Below, one piece after another: positions 40,217 through 53,200 of a stretch of DNA of 64,000 nt (position 1 is its first letter; each line of letters starts with the position of its first letter). The position numbers were made by a program, and so were the translations under genes. The stretch spans positions 1-64,000 of the forward strand of contig DF241513.1 in NCBI GenBank assembly GCA_000507305.1. Direction: 5' to 3'. The notes beneath the pieces are model-generated. The model worked only from the letters and a program-made list of their open reading frames with translations, was not told the origin of the DNA and did no database searches. Source of the stretch: Breviolum minutum Mf 1.05b.01. Its lineage: Eukaryota > Sar > Dinophyceae > Suessiales > Symbiodiniaceae.

Positions 40217-40560
40217 CATCCGCCAAGCGTCAAAGTTCTATACAAACATCAACATGTCACGTGACCCGCCCTTCTGAAATTTAGGACGGGTATGCAAAAA
40301 ATAGCAGAATTTGTTGTTGGGTTTGTAAAAGATGGCAGTATACATGAAAGTTAATTAGTGAACATAAATGAAACCAAAAAAAACTAGCAACCAAAACAAT
40401 GTTTTTTGTTATACAGCTGGCTGTCTCTCATCTCTTTGCTGGAGGGATTGCAGGGCAAAACCGTACAAATGCCATTGGTGCCATTGTTTGTTCGCCTTTT
40501 GGACAGCTAAAAGGCAGCCGTACCAAAGAGGCATTTGCAAATCACTCCTAAAAGAATTGG

Positions 40561-40665
40561 TACCCTCTGGTAAACTAACATAACAATGAAATATCCCCAT
40601 GTTCAAAAGGAAATGCACCTTGAAAGGCTCCATTTTCCATCGCTACGTTGGCTTACCGGAGCGTA
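40561..40665. repeat. Family B inverted-repeat element
   Basis: It starts TACCCTCTGGTAAACTAACA and ends CGTTGGCTTACCGGAGCGTA. Inner ATATCCCCATGTTCAA is shared with 62669-62765. Confidence 0.85.
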
Positions 40666-41270
40666 AATACAGAGATACTGTGAGATACTTAAAGCCCAAC
40701 ACTCTCACTTTTAGCAGGGAGAGCGTCATTTCGGAAGCAACGGAATCTGTGAACTGTTAATCTTCATGTTACTTCCCCATATGAGATGCTATGAGTTGAA
40801 AGAATATATGATCGACATTTGATCGACATTGCTTGCGCGGGGTGAAAATATCAAGGTAAACTCGAACTTCATGATGAATTCCCAGGGTCTAAAAGAGATG
40901 TTTTCCGTTCGCAAACATTTTTGGAGTAGTGTATAGGTTGAAACATCTTATATAATTCTGCGTTCAGATTGTGGGAAAATACTTCTAAATTGACCTTCCT
41001 TCATTCCTGAAATTCCAGCCTGCTGGGTGAAGCGTCCAAACCAGCTGTTGGGTTGGAGTGTTTGGGGGAAGATGATGGGACCGGTACAGGTTTTTTAAGA
41101 TTTGGAAGCTTCAAAAAAAAAGAGTGTGAGTTCCTTTCAGCTCAGAGATTTCGTGGGAAGTAAAGGGTAAAGTTAATCAGGAAAAAGTTTTTCCTGCGCC
41201 GGAAATACATGTTTCAAGGCATCATTTTGGGTATTTGGGGTGTAGTATATTTGTATATACATATATATGT

Positions 41271-41294
41271 GCATTTATTGTGCACAATAAATGC
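41271..41294. repeat. Perfect 24-bp palindrome
   Basis: GCATTTATTGTG followed directly by its reverse complement CACAATAAATGC, with no loop. Confidence 0.85.
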
Positions 41295-41644
41295 AAATCC
41301 TGATGGCGAGAAGCCAGCATCCCTTCAAAGGGGTGATTTGCATCCCTAAACGGAACCTATTCGCCAAGTGAATATGTCTTCGGATTGGTGACTCGAGTGA
41401 GTTGATAAGCATAACTCTCGCCGATAGTGTAGGAATTATTGGATAAAAATGGAAAAAAATGAGGCCTTGAAAATATACACCACCTAAAATACCAAAAGAT
41501 AGGTGCCAAAAAAATGGCAGGCATGAGTACATAATCCAACTTCTTGGGGGGTCAGGTAGTTCACCGTTTTGTGTTGGTTACATGTTTTAAATGCTTGGCT
41601 CATCTGTTAAACTATACATCTTGTGGGCAAAATTTTGGAGTGTT

Positions 41645-41866
41645 TTCCCGTGGCCGCTTGGCCGCCCAAAGCACGGGGCTTTGGAGGTCCAAGAGCATTG
41701 GATCAAGTTTCTTGGGATGGATCCCATCTCAGCAGCTCAGCTTGTTGGTGCGAACTGTTGGCTTCAGGGAGTTCTCCCGGGAGGCTGTGATCCGGACCTG
41801 TTTGAAGCGGAACCGCCTGTTCCAACCTTACGGTTTTCGGGCGTGAAAATTTCGAAGAAACGTTGA
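41645..41866 (+). CDS. Probable exon between genes 2 and 3, frame ambiguous
   Basis: Two overlapping + frames are open: one reads EVQEHWIKFLGMDPISAA then QLVGANCWLQGVLPGG and stops at TGA 41864-41866; the other reads SQQLSLLVRTVGFREFSR then EAVIRTCLKRNRLFQ and stops at 41844-41846. Both have protein-like composition. Base composition is higher in GC than the surroundings. I do not recognise either product and no phase links it to a neighbour. Confidence 0.35.
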   Translation, partial: FPWPLGRPKHGALEVQEHWIKFLGMDPISAAQLVGANCWLQGVLPGGCDPDLFEAEPPVPTLRFSGVKISKKR

Positions 41867-42301
41867 AAGGGCAAGGCAAGTGGAGGGCCTGAGGGCACGA
41901 TCAATCCACGAATCCACGGACAAAAAACAAAAGATCTATTTATATATATATATATATTATTATATATATAGCTGAATATCAGGAGTTTAGACTTCAGAAT
42001 TTTGGGATTGGCATGTTTGCTTCTATGCTTAGATTTGTTTAAAGAAATGATCAAATACAAGGAATGAAACTTCAAGGAAATGAGGCTCAACTATGGGGCC
42101 CCAGCTGATACAGAGCCGCTGTCAATAACTGATGTTGGTTCACAGCTACCATGGTTTTGGTGCATTGCCTTCAGCCAAACGACTTGTCCACCACGGTCCG
42201 TGGATACCTGCCATCCATCCAACAAACAGTTGGTTGATGTACTGGCATTTTGATCATCCAAGCCTTCAAAAAACCGAATGTGACGGAACATCTCGTTTTT
42301 C

Positions 42302-42772
42302 TTGGAGCATTTAAGGGACACAAAAAATGTTCACCCCCAAACTCCCAAGTTTATTTTGAGGAAGGTACTTTGCGTGTCAAATGCCTAGGAGAAAAGTTTC
42401 ACCCCTCCGTCCATGAGGTCGAACTAGTTACTCCGTCCAATGAGGAGTTTCCCACGAATCCCCTGACGTGGTTATACGTGGTTCGTTCGCTGGGGATTTT
42501 TTTGCATCAGGATAGCTGCTTGAAGTTGTACAACTTGCGATCCGATTTGTACATGCTGCGATGTTTGCCTTTAAATCCGGGTTTTGTTCTGAAAAAAGGC
42601 CAGGGAGAGAAAGTAGCAAAAGATCTAGATAAACAATTTGTTATTTGTCAGTTCTGCCTTTCAGACTCGTCTACGGATCCCAGTGGGCCCGTAGAAGTGG
42701 TACCCGGAGGCAACACGGTGATTCCTGAAAAGAATTCGCCCAAGGGTGTTTCTGAGATTCTGAAACCTCCTG
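42302..42772 (+). CDS. Unidentified long exon
   Basis: An open + frame of 177 codons (42250-42783) is exceptional for this window. The exon probably starts at GCATTTAAG|GGACAC (42303) or later and ends CCTCCTGAG|GTACCT. It reads GTLRVKCLGEKFHPSVHE, NPLTWLYVVRSLGIFLHQ, DLDKQFVICQFCLSDSS and ends rich in Pro. There is no membrane segment or motif I know. It may belong to gene 3 or to a separate gene. Confidence 0.45.
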
Positions 42773-43040
42773 AGGTACCTTAGTCTCGAAACAGTATTCA
42801 ACAAAGCGAGATAATTTTGGTGATTGTTTTTGAGAAACCAAAGGTTTTCCCGATTTCCTGTAAATCAGGTTGGTCAGTTTCACCATGAAAGTTTTGTGAA
42901 CAGCGCCAGCCTTCATTGTAGTCATCCTCAACCCTCTTCAGAATCAACCGAGCAGTGATCAAAAGCCTGGGTGCTTTTTTAATATAATTGATACTGCCCA
43001 GTATTTCCCAGTTATGTATATATCTTAATGGGAGTCTAAA

Positions 43041-43166
43041 GGTACCCCCCCCCAATGCCACCGCCCCCAAGAGATAAGGCCTTATTAAGGGGTTATTAAC
43101 CATCATTGTCCCTCAATAATCCCTGATCATAAGGCCTTGTTTTCTGGGAGGGTGGCATTGGGGGAT
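43041..43166. repeat. Family E-like inverted-repeat element
   Basis: CCCCCCAATGCCACCGCCCC faces GGGAGGGTGGCATTGGGGG. The inner GATAAGGCCTTATTAAGG and ATAAGGCCTTGTTTTC arms pair as well. Confidence 0.75.
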
Positions 43167-43214
43167 GCCTTCAGGTTCGCATGATACATGGGGATGATTA
43201 TTTTGACAAATTTA

Positions 43215-43376
43215 AGATAGGGAAAATGCTGGTACCCTGAGGATGGTACCCTAGCTGTTTAACCTTCCAAGGAGCCCTTCAAAAGGGCATACACCCAATA
43301 AATACCCATTCTATTAGGTGTATATGGGGTTGATTAAGGGTACCATCTTAAGGGGTTACCACCATTTTCCCTATGA
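43215..43376. repeat. Family N inverted-repeat element (about 160 bp)
   Basis: ATAGGGAAAATGCTGGTACC, GAGGATGGTACCCT at the left; AGGGTACCATCTTAAGG, GGTTACCACCATTTTCCCTA at the right. Inner ATACACCCAATAAATACC/TATTAGGTGTATAT also pairs. Only one copy was seen. Confidence 0.8.
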
Positions 43377-44070
43377 TTTTAAGATACATAGATTCCCTCA
43401 TGGACCCTACCGAAATTCCACAATGTGACTTTGTCCACTTTGGTTGGCCAACAAAAAGTCTTTGACGAAGGGCCTCCTGTTGCTTCAACAGTTGCGTACA
43501 GTTGCATTGTTTCTTAAGATGTTTTTTTCTTAAATGATCCCACCTTTAAGAGAATCATTAATGCTGTTAACGATTATTGTCTATTCAACCGATTCCTTAC
43601 GATTTATTTTTGCCAACGTTTAAGTCAAAAAACGTTCTTTTTTACAGTTTTGTATCCTCTCCAAAAGGTATCGTAACGTTTGAAAATAGACCTTTCCCCT
43701 CTTTTGCGGTCTTTCTTAGTCGCTGTTCTTCCTTGTGCTAGCCTTGTGTTCCATAAAGCAAACGTTTATTTTCAATTTGAGACGTTCCATTTTTTTGGAG
43801 TTGTGTTTTTCCCTCTTTGACTTATTTATTTTTGTTGTTTGTCTTAAGGAAAAATATTCCTGATGTAGTTTGCTTACATGCATTGCTTTCTTCCCATGTG
43901 CTTTAGACATCTTTAGACATATTCATTGTTTCTTGCGTTTCTATTTTACCCATATTTTTAGCTCGTGTTAAGCCTATATATCCAGGATATTCTTTAAGTA
44001 TTTTTTCAGGGTCTTTCTTGAATCGGATCTTTGCAGTAGCTGTGAACATTTACTGAATGTTGATGTCCAG

Positions 44071-44203
44071 AGATGCTGAGCAAAGCACGTAAAGGCAAAA
44101 GAGGTTTCTTGCAGATCCCGATCTTGCGTGACACGTTTCAACATTTACGGCTACTGTCGATCGCGCTTCGGATAGCGGCCAAAAAGTTGCCGGAGGAATT
44201 ATG
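44071..44203 (+). CDS. Gene 3 exon a (basic helical)
   Basis: The acceptor is GATGTCCAG|AGATGC (or the better TTTCTTGCAG at 44114) and the donor TTATG|GTTGCC. It reads LSKARKGKRGFLQIPILR, DTFQHLRLLSIALRI and AAKKLPEELW. The phase does not fit exon b directly, so an exon is missing between them. Confidence 0.45.
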
Positions 44204-47200
44204 GTTGCCTAGAAAACCTAGTGTACCATTTTTTAAGGCAACTGTGGCTGCTTTTAGGGATAAAGTTGATGGAAATTAACAGCAACTTGTTTTCCAGGTG
44301 ATTGTTTTTCTTTAGTGCTCTCCAATACTTGGATGATTTTTTTTGGATGCAAAATGATTTTAAGTTAGCATACTTAGTGGTTTCTTGACAGTCTTATCTC
44401 CCATCTGCACTCCCAAAAACTAATGGCTGGAACCTGCAAAATGGACCCAAAAGGAAGAGGAGATTCCGATCTTGGAAACCATCATTTTCAGATTCCATGT
44501 TAAGTTTCGGGGGTGTATCTCCCATTTATCAAGTGGGTTTTTGGTTGTAAACCTTCGACAAGACACGGACTACTTGAGGAAGTCTCAGATGACCGTAGGT
44601 TGGAGGGCACCATTTAAAGGTCGATTCAAAGTGTAGAATGAACCAATTTTGATGGCGACCAAGATGATTCAGTGAAAAGGTGGCAGTGGTTTTTGGTCAG
44701 TATTTTCATGTATTGTTTTTTAACTAAAAGTTCAAACTTACTTAGCCAATGGCCAACTTTCAAACTTTTTGGGATTACATGTTTAGGAGGAAAACAAAAG
44801 TTTAAACTTTTATTTCATGGTTTGTTGGCAGAGTAAGCAAACTGTTGAAGTTTCTTGGGGCGTGTTTTTTTTTTGGAAGCCAAGATGTGACTTCCTTTAA
44901 AGGTTCCTTTTTCACATTTTGTTCACGTTTTGGATTTGGGGTGAGAATCGCCATTTGCTGCAGGCTCTCCATGGATTCCAAGATTTGTGTTTGGGAAGAT
45001 TTAGGTTTTTACCTCAAAAAAACACAACCACAACATTTCCTCTGGAAGTCAACCATCATTAAAAAAAAAATGGTTCCTTTTGGGTGATGATAAACCCTCA
45101 CATTAAAAAATGGTGGTTCATTGGCAGCCAACCTATAAAAAATGGTGGTTGGCGGCTGGACTTCCAAGGTTTTTCTAAAATGTTGATAAAGACTTTCGGT
45201 GGGGGGAGATACCCTCCAGGAAACTAACATATGCCCCCCCAAAAAATGGCATTTTGAAGATGATTTTCCCAACTTCCCCAGCTGGGATATGTATCCATTC
45301 CCTGGAGGGTATCTCTTTCAAGACGACATCCGAGAATTTGTTCCAAACCTCGTAGTCTTTCGAAACAGCTTGCTAAGGCGAGATTTGGAAGAGACGTTTC
45401 GAAGATTGGATGAAGATGCTAGCGGACAGGTACAACTGGGACCCAACGTTGGGTGGCGGTTAGTTTTCGAGGCCATGATGGAAGCAAGACTAATGGGAGT
45501 TGTGCCATCTACTTTCCAGGTGGTATACTCTATGATGTAAGATGTGTTTTTTTTTGGCTCCCAGATGAAATGTATGAAATCTTTCGAGTATTTTTTGCAC
45601 CCCTGAAACCCAAGGGCTGGAACCTGAAAATGATCCCCAACTTGACGTTTTTAGCTTTTTGCCATTAGTTTTCCAGAGGTATCCCAAAATGAGACTGGTG
45701 GAGGCATCATAATTTACTGTAAAGTTTCTACTTTTGTTGCTTGGGAGTCCCTGAGGCAACACCCAAGAGAATCACAAGTTTGGGTCATGGGCATTGAAAT
45801 CTTCACAAACATGAATTGTTGGCTTCAGAAAACACACACAGGTTCCAAAAAAAACAACAATATGAAACACACAAATCGAGTTGATACACAAAGCTCAAAA
45901 CAGCTCGGACTTTTAATGAAATTTGGATATTTCCAGCACCTGCTTTTTTGGGTGGTTTGTTAACGCTATTGTTCTGTACAGATGTCGTTGGTTTTTCTTG
46001 GACACCCTCAAGTGCCCACTTTTTTGTTAAGCTCCATTAAAAAAACGAGCCGAGCTGCCGTGGCCGAAAAGAAACCATCATTAGTTGCATATGGATGTTT
46101 CCTAAAATGGTGGTACCCAACAACCATGGGTTTTCCCTACTAAAAATGGGCATTTTGGGGTGTTTTGGGGCGTACCACCATTTAAGGAAACACCCATATA
46201 TGTTTTCCCTGAAACTAAATGCAAAAAGCACCTGGGAAAGGAGATTCCGGCCTTGGAAACATTTGGAAACCACCATTTTTAGGTGCGTTTGCTGTTAGTT
46301 TCAGAAAGTGTAGGTGTTTTTTTTCTGAATGATTAGTGATCTTGAAATGGAATTCTGAAAATCCCTCTTCCCCAACAACCCTTCCTGAAACTGACATTTC
46401 GCCCCTGAAAATCAACGGTTGGAATTTCCTTTTGGAGCAAAAGGCCTAGTTTCAGAGGCGAAATGGCTGTTGGTTTCAGTGAGTTTTCGCCTGAAACAGT
46501 TTTTTCCCTTACCTTCCTATATTTTTTCCCCTAAGTTTCCGCGGTTACCCATAGCCCACATCTCCCCTTAGACACCAGCTGTGCCAGGTGAGTTTAGAAG
46601 AGTTTGCGCAGGTGACATGAAAAAAACCAAGACTCATGGGAGTGGTGATCGCCATCGATCCTTGAAAAAGGTGGTATAAGTTTATTTGAAATGTTGGATG
46701 ATTGATTTATTGATTTACTTTAAATCAAATGGTTTTGGTTGGTTTCCACTAATTATATGTTTTACTAGTTCTCATTCTTATCTACATCCGTTCGCAATAC
46801 CTCTAAACAAAAAATCGAATTGTCCAACGTTGCCCGTTGCGTTGGGGCAGAAATCCATAGTTTTATGGGGATCTATTTGCCGGGCCGGGTGGGTTTAACA
46901 AACGAATCTAACCTTTTTAATGGAAGATACCGTCATTTTGTTCCCCCCAAAAAGCAGGATACGAGCCCGGCAAAAGAAGAAGGGTTCGGTTTATGTTGGG
47001 ATCCCCCAAACCAAATTTTTCATCGTCATCCTGGTGGTTTTTCGTTCGTAACCTCGCATCCTGGTGAAAACTGGGAGATTGTTTCATGTTCAGACAGGAG
47101 ATTTAATTTCCCCATTTCTGTTATAGGTTTCACCTTTGGTGTCAATTTTGTCTACATTTTTTGGGAGATTGACTCTGTTGTTAACCATTGCCATGGTGTT

Positions 47201-50200
47201 CATGCCACATCTTACGCAATTCGTCCCCTAAAAGGAAATGAAATGTTTGAACCAAGCATCGATTTTCAGAAAATTTGTTTGTTTTCCAGGTATAAGCACA
47301 ATTTATTCAAAACAATCGATGAAATGGAGAATTTGCAGGGCTGCACTTGTAAGCATGTCCTAAAAAATGACCAAGCAACTTGTAAGGACCGGTCATCTTT
47401 AGTTCAGTTGGCGCCCAACTGGGAGGTTTTTTCCCCCCTCCAAAAAATATCCTGCTCTTTTACGTGGAAAAAATTGGACAAAGGAAACGTGTTTGTTTTA
47501 CCTGGAAAGTGGACCGACTCTGGTAAACTAACATGATAACATGGGTTCCAGGAACAAAAATTCACCTTTTGAAGATGCAGGGCCGCTATGGCCAAATGTG
47601 GATCTTCCATCGTCATGCTAGTTTTTGGGGGTGTCCCGATCTGTCCCCTTGAAGTTTGTTCATTCTCAAGCTTGTTGGTTTTTTTCGCAAATTTCCGCTC
47701 CACCTGTAGGGGTCAAAATTCGGGACCCACCGTTTGCCCCAACAGCAATGACATGATGGGTCGTTTTGGGCCGTATGGGTGAGACATGTCAACAACAGTT
47801 CATGCAACTTTTGACCCCCAGAAGGAGGTCCTGGGAGTTAAAATGTAAAGAATAGTTGGTGGAACCCTGCAAAAAGAACCTTTTTCTGAAACAACCCAGT
47901 CATTTGAGAGACAAATGTGGAACCTTGGTTTAAAACAAACTCAGCGTTTCGCCTTGGGTAGCTTTTGGCCGCCCAAAAACGGAAGAAAACCGCAAAACGA
48001 CCCAAATCTCCGGGGGATACCAATGGGGCAGCTCAACACGGATCTGTTCCAGAGAACCATGGAGAGTCCGAAAGCAATTCTACCCCGAAACCTTTGCTAT
48101 GGCTGAAGACCTCAAAGCTATTGCTGTTGGGGAAAAATCCTCGAAAAAAGAAAACATATTTGTGTCAAAAAAAATCTTATAGAAATGAAGTGCATGTTTA
48201 CCACTTCTTGCCGGCATCCTTTAAAAGGCCTGGTTAAACGTTGCCCTTACCTTCTCCAGGCCTTTAAGATCAAGCAGATTCGTGCCAAGATGACACTCCT
48301 AGGCCTCAAGGTGCCGATGGTTTGAGTGAAGAATTGGAGGGGTGGTTACCCTACCGTATACATCCATACACTTATGAAAGCACAAAAGATATTTTCAGGC
48401 AATTTTTATTTGAAATGACTTGTTTTTTTGGGGGGTGTCCGTTACATCGATTTTTTTAGGTACACTTTTGAAATGATGGAGACGGTTTTCTTTAATGTTA
48501 TCACCGATTTGGTTGAATTTGTGTTCCCTTTTTGGTGAAGATCAGGAGCCTAAGTTTTTGCAAACGTTTTTTTCATGCCGAAGTGGCCTTGGGGTATCGC
48601 GGGGTTATGAACGTGTCTTTATTCGCATCATTTATACCGTTGGGATCCATTGGGAGTGTTGGGGCCTGCCAGACCCGGGCGAACTAAGTTGGTAAATAGA
48701 TGTAAATAGTTTTCCCTTCATTTCTATGAAGGGAACCCTACAAAAAACCTTTCATGATCATTCATACATACAACCTTTTCCAGTGTTTAATTAGGCAGGA
48801 CCCATCAGTTTTATAAGTTCATCAACTACTCGCCCCAATCTTTTTGGATGACATCAGGGACAATACCCTGAGCCTTTTGGCATCTTAGCAAAAGCACCGG
48901 TAGTAGGCCGTTTTTGGCCGAACTTCAGGGATGCCATGAAACTTGCTATGGCAAAAATGCCAAATACCCCACCCTCCAAAAAGAACTAACTAGCCCCCAA
49001 AAGATCCCTGGGTATGGTAGGTAAGATATAGTAAAAATGTTCCGCGTACAAAGGAGAGCCTGTTGCAAGATGCTTGCATTTTTTCGGAGCGTCCTTGTTT
49101 GGAGTGGAGACTCCAATGCTCAGTATAGTTGAGGAGTCTCCCAGGGTTTGTTGGTGGGAACCAACTAGGAGTGACCCCCCATTTCATAACCCCCACTCTG
49201 AAGAAAATTCACGGGAATCAACATGATACCTGGTACCTAAATTTTACCATTAAAACAACCATTCGGATGTATTAGGTAAATATAACTTACATGCCATACA
49301 TGGATGATCTGGGTTATCAACAAGTCGCTTGAAGTCTGACAGGAAAAAGAGATGATGGATCTCTTTCACATCTTGGATAGCGATGGCCATGGCGAGTCCC
49401 TTCCAACGGTTTTGTGTGGGTTTTGGGTGGGTTTTGGGACACAACCCTGGAAAAAAAATACATGAAGTGACCCTTTTGGGCCGTGAAGTTCATCGAACTT
49501 GATGCTAGATTGCTTTGGCTTCAATAAGGGCAATGTTCATGAAATTTACCCAGAAATTTACCCCGCCAGGTGCCATTCCTGAAGAATTCGAATGGGAATT
49601 TGGATGGGCTCGACGAGTCGCTCCAAAAAAACATCTCTCGGTTGAAAGTTTTCACCCAAAAAGGACGTTCCTGGAACGCCAAGTGTCCTATTTTTTTAGG
49701 CAACTTTACCCCTAAAACCAGCAACTAGTACCTTAAAAATAGGGCACTTGGCTTTCCAGGTTGTTGTTTTTTTCGTGGCGTTTCCTTTTCTGTTTTGGGA
49801 TATTCTTGGAGGTTGAAAACACACACCCAGCCAATGGCCCAACCTTATACCTTTTAGGGATGACATATTTAGTAGGAAACACCGTTTAAACTTTTGTTTC
49901 ATGCTCCGAAATGGCTGAGTGAGAAGAGGTTGACCAAAAAAAATCAAAGTAAAGCACAAGGATTCAGTTGAATCTTAAAATGGGATGCCAGTTTTTCGCA
50001 ATGAAAAAAGGGCCCCTGCTTCTTTAGGGAGCAAAAAAGGGGATGAAAAAACCTACCCAATTACGGTGGGGATTCTAGTAAACCCATGATTTTTGGATCC
50101 GCAAGCCGTATAATAATTGAAAGTAAGTAACAGGGATTTTTTTTCGTGGCAAAAAGTTAAATCTAAGATTTGGGGATGGTTTGGTCAAAAAGGGGCTCGA

Positions 50201-53200
50201 AAAGAGTCAATGGAGATGGCGCCACATGACGTCACTACCATGGGCGGCCTGAAAGCCGTGTTTTTTTCGCTCTCCGTAGCGATATAAAATTTAAGGCTTT
50301 ATGGGCATGGAATTCACTGTTGTTGTTGTCCAGTTTTTGGGCAGGATGAAAGGTCACTACATGCCAATTGGTACCTTTGCAAATATATGATCATATTTAT
50401 ATATATCTCTCAGATTTCCTCCACTAAGATTCCAAATTGCCTTGAGATTATATAGATCGTGGATGATTATGGTCGTTTCCTATACGCCACGCGTGCCAAT
50501 TTCTTCACAAATCTATAAAAGTATTTGACTCACACATATGAGCACCATTCCTCTATATATAATCAGAAAACGGGGCCTTTTTAGCTACGTAGCCCTATCA
50601 GATCATATACCACAAAGCACGTGCTTGATCCATTGGACGTTTCGGATTTTTCAGCCTTGCTTTGCATGCGCAAACCAAATGTCATCGTGAAAGTTTCATC
50701 AATAGTGCTTGGAAATCATTGGAAGAGATCAGATTTGATCCATTTGATCCATCATGTTGGAAATACACCCATTTTCCACTGAATCACGATTGTGGGAGGA
50801 ATAACACGCTCCATTCAATGATGTGTTTGATTTTTCAGGTGACTTTGTTTGGAACATTTGGAAACCCCCTCCCCGCGGATTTGTTTTAAGTAGTGGATGT
50901 CACAAAAAAATCGCGGTATGTCTGAAACCGGAAGGACCCTTTTACCAAACAAAACACCAATTTTTCGGGCATCCATAAATTTCCAGGATACATTTCGCCC
51001 CGAAAGGAGATACCAGAAAAGTACATCCCCCGATACCTCGGATAAAAAACGCCCCAATTTTTCATCATAGTCGTTGGCGGAAAATTGCTACCCCCAAAAA
51101 AACAGACTGGTGAAAAGAAAGGTGTTTTGTTTTTATTAGTCCTAGGCTGACAAAATGAAGAGCATGGTTGGGTACTTGATTCTTTGGAAGGAAAGTATGA
51201 ATCGTTCAAGATTCCATGAGATGGAAAATCCTTTGTAAAACCTATATCAAAGAATATCGAAATATCTCTAACTAAGATATAACTACGCTACGAAATGTGG
51301 ACACTGATCATATTTCTTGTCCTGCATTTTCCAGTCATCAGTAGTGTCTTCAAACAGGGGGAGTTGACGGCAGCGTTCACAACAGGTTATCGATGGATGA
51401 GTTCACTCAAGGCATGAGTTTGGACCTTAGATGGGACAAAAAACTCCACAATTTTTTTGGAAGGAAAATAAGATGGATTGGATCTGCCCCCATACCCAGG
51501 ATGCCAGTAACAAAATCAAGGTTTACTTCGAGATCCCGGAACCTAAAGGGTGTAGTGTAAGTCGTCATCCCAGTAGTGACTGGCATGGGGTGTGGGGTTG
51601 ATCCAATCTGGATCGATAATGCTGTTACTACTGTGCTCAGCATCAAGTACCCCACAGCATACCCTGAAGCTGTAAGTGCAAATGATTTTTTTCCTGTACA
51701 TAGGCCATCGAGGAAAAAATAAAAAGAAAACATCGCAATGGAAAAAAAAATCGCAAAAAAGAAAGTTCTTAAGAAATATATATGGGTGTTTCCAAAAATA
51801 GTGGTACCCCAAAATGGATGGTTTATAATGGAAAACCCTATTAAAATGGATGATTTGGGGGTACCATTATTTTTGGAAACACCCATATAGCTGAACTGTA
51901 CTACGAAGTTCTAGATGCCCTTATGCTCACTGCTCCCTTCTGCTCCTGTGGTTTTGGAGTGGAACAATTGGGTGCCGGCTAGCACCGAGCCTCACAGGGT
52001 ATGACTGGAGCATATTTGGATAGATCTTGATGGTGCCTGATGGTGCCAACAGAAGATACAGAAGACCGGGGGCTAAGCAACTCGCTTTTTTGACATCGGT
52101 CATTGAGGTCAGTTGAAAGGAGGTGCCACCAACAAGGACCACATGGGGACGGGCAGCTGGAAATCTCTTGCGGGTTGAAAGATCCACCATGGGATTAAAT
52201 AGGCAAGCGTCGAAAGAGGAGAATCAAAAACGACTTTGTTTTAAGGTCTGAAATTTTGACACAACACAACTATAATTGTACTTCGTAGATTCTACCACTC
52301 TATAAAAGAACTTTTTATGTTTAACAACTGAAATTTTGCGACTCTTGAAAAGGGTGATAGAATCATAGACATACCTAGAGCCCACATCACTTTATTTTTG
52401 AAGGGGCAACCCCCAAAAATAAGGCCTTTTCCAATCAAAACGAGGGTCATTTGGTTCCCGGTATATGGACTACCAGTAGTTGCTAGAAGTTGTCAGCTGA
52501 CCTTTCAAAGGGCCCAAGAAAAGTACGAGTCGCAGGGCAACTCGTCGGCTTGTACCCCTGCAGGTTGGGGATTGGGGTACCTGAAACGCTAGGTATCCAA
52601 CTAATTACTATGCTTAGGAGTTGATTGGACTCCCCAATCATTTTTGACACTATGAAGGGATGCCTGGCAGGGAAAGGATTGATCATTCAATTTACCAACT
52701 CGAAGCATGCGAATTGGTTTCTTACTAAAAAATGGTGGAATTTACCATTGCCATGTTAATTTAAGTGTTGTCCTGACAGGATGACTGGAATCGTGACCAC
52801 CAGGATCACTTTTGATGTTTTTTGAGGGATAAAGTTTCAATTTCTACTGCATGCTGGTGGAGTACAGCTAACATGCGTGTTGTATCGAGATTTATTATAT
52901 ATACTGATTTTTGAATCAGAATGATTATCTACATCTTTCCAAATCTACATTCAAAGCCCCTCAACTGTTTTTATACCTATAATCGTGTACTTGTTGCAAA
53001 AAATGTACTTGTATAATATGACTATGACTAAGTTCTTAAACAGACTCGCATACTATCCCCATCTTTCTCTTGAGGCCATGTAGGTTTTTTTTCCCCTGCC
53101 GTTCAGGACATGGTCTTCCTCGAAAAGGCCATCGACAAGTTGGGTCAAAAACTACAAAAACTCGCAGGCGTTGAACCTGGCAAAACCTGGGAAGATGGGG

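Larger units (their letters stand above)
38746..41589. other. Non-coding stretch after gene 2
   Basis: It holds a family J hairpin (38804-38875), B-like elements (39895-40020 and 40561-40665), a broken family G element with an N at 40211 and a perfect 24-bp palindrome (41271-41294). No exon is supported. Confidence 0.5.

Noticed and set aside
51407..51886. Minus-strand frame of 159 codons
   Set aside because: Half of it is a family D element and the rest opposes plus-strand exon candidates with good splice sites.
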